Source: Bacillota bacterium (lineage in GTDB: Bacteria > Bacillota > Clostridia > Oscillospirales > Oscillospiraceae). From it: a DNA stretch of 34,829 nt. Location: NCBI GenBank assembly GCA_021200975.1, contig JAJQFT010000038.1, positions 12,469 to 47,297 on the forward strand, in the 5' to 3' direction. A program made the position numbers and the translations under genes. Below, piece after piece: positions 32,903 to 34,829 of the stretch (position 1 is the first letter of the stretch; each line of letters opens with the position of its first letter). The notes under the pieces are model-generated. The model was not told the origin of the DNA. It made no database searches and saw only the letters and a list, made by a program, of their open reading frames with translations.

Positions 32903-34008
32903 GCCAATTCCTCGGCAAATTTGGCGATGGCCTCGGCAGCATCGTGAGGGATATGCGCGCGCTGGGCGCGGATCATCTCCTCCGCCACGCCCGGCTGCGC
33001 GAGCCGGTCGAGCGCGTCGAGCACCTGCTCCTCCGGCCGGTCGAGCGCGAGGCTCATGCCGGTCTGGGAAAAATAGGCCATGTTTCGCGTTTCGCAGCCG
33101 GGGATGGGGCTCAGATGCACAAGCGCCGTGCCCGCCACGGCCGCCTCCGTGGAGGATAGGCCGCCCGGCTTCGTCATATACACCGAGGCGCAGCGCAGGA
33201 GCAGGGGCATCCGGTCCGTCGTAGGCAGCACGGTCACGCGGTCGTTGCCGCGGTAGCGCGCCGCCATGCGCGCATACAGCTCCTGCCGGCTGCCGCACAC
33301 GGCAATCAGCGCGAGCTGCGGGTCCGTTTCCATCCGCTGCGCGAGCTTGTGCGCCACCGCCTCCAGGTGGCCGCTGCCCATGCTGCCGCCGCACAGCAGC
33401 ACATAGCGAAGCTCTGGCCTGTAGCCCAGCTCCCGCACGGCCTCCTCACGCGACAGCGGCGAGGAAAAGGCCTTGTCCACCGGGATCCCCAGCGGAAGGA
33501 GCTTCCGCTCCGGGATGCCACGGGCGATGCAGTCGGGAAGGGCGTCGCGGCAGGGCACGATATAATAGTCGCACTCCGTTTCCTCCGTAAAGGGGATGCA
33601 GACATAATCCGTTGAGATAAAAACGGTCGGGGGCAGGGGAAAGTGCTTGCGCTTCAGGCGCGTGAGCATCTCCGCCGGGAAGAGGTGGGTCATGAACACC
33701 ACGTCCGCCGGGTGCGCGCGCAGATAGTCCCCCAGCTGCCGCGCGACATGAAAATTCGCCGCGTACACCGGCGACTTGAGCGGGATTTTCCGCACCTGAT
33801 TGCCCAGGTAGTATACAAAGCCGAATACCTTCGGCGAGGTCTGCACCGTGCGCACATAGGCGCCGCCTACCAGCGCATCCGTGCCCGTGAGGGTATAGGG
33901 GTCGAGGAGCGTGACGCTGTGTCCCCGCTCCTCGAGGGCGCGGCGCAGGGCGAGCGCGGCGGCATTGTGCCCGCCGCCGGTTTTGCACGAAAGAATCAGC
34001 GCTTCCAT
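32899..34008 (-). CDS. Diacylglycerol glycosyltransferase-like (MGDG synthase/UgtP family, GT28)
   Basis: The 369-residue product has the MGDG-synthase N-terminus (ILSCKTGGGHNAAALAL) and the nucleotide-sugar-binding C-terminal domain with LLCGGSMGSGHL, MTKPGGLSSTEAA and GCETRN. Members move glucose or galactose to diacylglycerol and make glycolipids or lipoteichoic acid anchors. The exact sugar is not evident. It overlaps plsY by 13 nt at its start, which fits the lipid context, and converges with exoA at its stop. The ribosome site lies within plsY. Confidence 0.85.
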   Translation of the reverse strand: MEALILSCKTGGGHNAAALALRRALEERGHSVTLLDPYTLTGTDALVGGAYVRTVQTSPKVFGFVYYLGNQVRKIPLKSPVYAANFHVARQLGDYLRAHPADVVFMTHLFPAEMLTRLKRKHFPLPPTVFISTDYVCIPFTEETECDYYIVPCRDALPDCIARGIPERKLLPLGIPVDKAFSSPLSREEAVRELGYRPELRYVLLCGGSMGSGHLEAVAHKLAQRMETDPQLALIAVCGSRQELYARMAARYRGNDRVTVLPTTDRMPLLLRCASVYMTKPGGLSSTEAAVAGTALVHLSPIPGCETRNMAYFSQTGMSLALDRPEEQVLDALDRLAQPGVAEEMIRAQRAHIPHDAAEAIAKFAEELA

Positions 34009-34604
34009 AAAAACGAAACCTCCAGCGCCTGCTTTTCCTCCGGCGCGGTGAGAATGCGGTAGGAAACGATCAGTCCGATGATGCCGAAGCCGGCGAGCAC
34101 GCTCGTGTGGATATGCAGCAGCGGCATGGCGACCAGCACCGCAGCATAGGTGGCGAGCGTGCGATAGCTGTGCGGGCGCACGATGACCACGATGGAGAAG
34201 AAAAGGAAGCTCACCACGAGCAGCAGCAGCGGCTGCGAATAGGGCAGCAGCCCCAGCAGCACGCCAAAGGTAACCGCGATGCCCTTACCGCCGTGCAGGC
34301 GGAAATAGCAGGGGAAGGCGTGCCCCAGCACGGGCGCCGCCAGCACCGGGATCAGGCAGGCGTCCATACTCTGCGCGGCGCGCAGGTACAGCGCCACCGG
34401 CAGCGCGCCCTTGAAAACGTCGCCCGCAAGCGTGAACAATCCGCAGGCCAGCCCGCCCCGGGCAAAGGCGTTGGCCGCGCCGGGATTTTGGTCGGGGCTT
34501 TCGGCAATCATTCCCTCGCAGCGAAACAGGCGCTGCGCCAGCCGCGCATAGAGAATGCTTCCGCCAAAATAGCCGAGAAGGGAATATAACAGGCAGCGAA
34601 GCAT
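33996..34604 (-). CDS. plsY: PlsY-like glycerol-3-phosphate acyltransferase
   Basis: The 202-residue product is a multi-TM protein of the PlsY family, which acylates glycerol-3-phosphate with acyl-phosphate at the membrane. The best-conserved part is VLGHAFPCYFRLHGGKGIAV. The first motif here reads NPGAANAFARGG instead of the usual GSGNPGATNVLR type, so it may be a divergent paralogue. The start MLRCLLYSL at 34604 has GGGAG about 8 nt upstream; the track start at 34655 is a TTG with a poor site. It leads an operon with the glycolipid glycosyltransferase. Confidence 0.82.
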   Translation of the reverse strand: MLRCLLYSLLGYFGGSILYARLAQRLFRCEGMIAESPDQNPGAANAFARGGLACGLFTLAGDVFKGALPVALYLRAAQSMDACLIPVLAAPVLGHAFPCYFRLHGGKGIAVTFGVLLGLLPYSQPLLLLVVSFLFFSIVVIVRPHSYRTLATYAAVLVAMPLLHIHTSVLAGFGIIGLIVSYRILTAPEEKQALEVSFLWKR

Positions 34605-34720
34605 ACGATTTCTCCCAAATAATGCACGAAATTGTAACAAAATATCCATTGACAATGCTTCCGGCGCAGAATATACTTAAAGGTAAAGAACTCCGCGCGG
34701 TGCATTGCCCACACGCCTAT

Positions 34721-34749
34721 ACAATACCATTTTTCGAGCAATTTGTCAA
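34721..34749 (-). promoter_or_regulatory. Promoter of plsY-glycosyltransferase
   Basis: On the minus strand TTGACA (34749-34744), 17-bp spacer, TATTGT (34726-34721). The leader to the plsY ATG is about 110 nt. The last 80 bases of the window hold no feature I can support. Confidence 0.78.
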
Positions 34750-34829
34750 GACAGGCGCAAGGCAAATCGGTAAGGCCTTGTAGCGTTACAATAGATGTGA
34801 GACCAAGGTATAGAAAAAAGCGATTGAGT

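Noticed and set aside
34508-34765. 85-residue minus-strand ORF over the plsY leader
   Set aside because: It overlaps plsY in another frame and begins upstream of the predicted transcription start; no ribosome site of note.

Overview
The window looks like a chromosomal piece from a high-G+C (roughly 60 % by eye) Gram-positive of the class Clostridia, most likely an Oscillospirales/Ruminococcaceae-type gut anaerobe. This rests on the CIRCE-hrcA-grpE-dnaK-dnaJ heat-shock operon, strong GGAGG ribosome sites, sigma-A-type promoters with 17-bp spacers, a lipoprotein-type mgl sugar ABC system, YitT, GerMN and DacF-type proteins. The species cannot be named from sequence alone. No rRNA, tRNA, IS element, phage or CRISPR array was seen.

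Layout. (1) 1-4137, minus strand: an aromatic amino acid operon aroF (DAHP synthase) - tyrA - aroB - aroA (cut by the window edge), with start/stop overlaps. Its 5' leader carries what looks like a complete ribosome-mediated attenuator that the ORF track misses. An 18-residue leader peptide has 5 Phe and 4 Tyr codons. Its stop codon lies 7 nt before an antiterminator arm, and a terminator hairpin with a T7 run sits just before the aroF ribosome site. (2) 4138-4503: intergenic DNA with three tandem DnaA-box-like 9-mers. (3) 4504-9967: heat-shock operon with promoter, perfect CIRCE, hrcA-grpE-dnaK-dnaJ and a dCMP deaminase gene, closed by a terminator. (4) 10172-14407: galactose-type ABC importer mglB-mglA-mglC plus a small two-TM protein, with a terminator-like hairpin between mglB and mglA. 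(5) 14424-18932: a small unknown gene on the minus strand, then a consensus promoter driving a tightly coupled five-gene cassette: HPr-kinase-like protein, PqqD-like protein, S24/S26 peptidase, ABC exporter and an anchored coiled-coil protein. It resembles a peptide-maturation/export locus but has no visible precursor or radical SAM enzyme. (6) 18966-19728: a zinc-ribbon membrane protein under its own consensus promoter. (7) 19731-25736: a second type IIA topoisomerase (parE-like/parC-like), a YitT-family membrane protein and an RsmJ-type methyltransferase. (8) 25797-26928: monocistronic galE. (9) 26927-29047: family-4 uracil-DNA glycosylase and DacF carboxypeptidase on the minus strand. (10) 28952-32902: comEA, response regulator, histidine kinase, GerMN lipoprotein and exonuclease III. 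(11) 32899-34749, minus strand: an MGDG-synthase/UgtP-like glycosyltransferase behind a PlsY-like acyltransferase.

How the parts work together. The aro block appears controlled at two levels: by a Phe/Tyr leader-peptide attenuator, and by an N-terminal regulatory domain in the DAHP synthase. The chaperone operon is under HrcA/CIRCE autoregulation. Many operons are translationally coupled through ATGA or GTGA overlaps (ten in this window). The two observations I rate highest are the aromatic attenuator at 3936-4137 and the orphan kinase/PqqD/peptidase/ABC cassette at 14886-18932.
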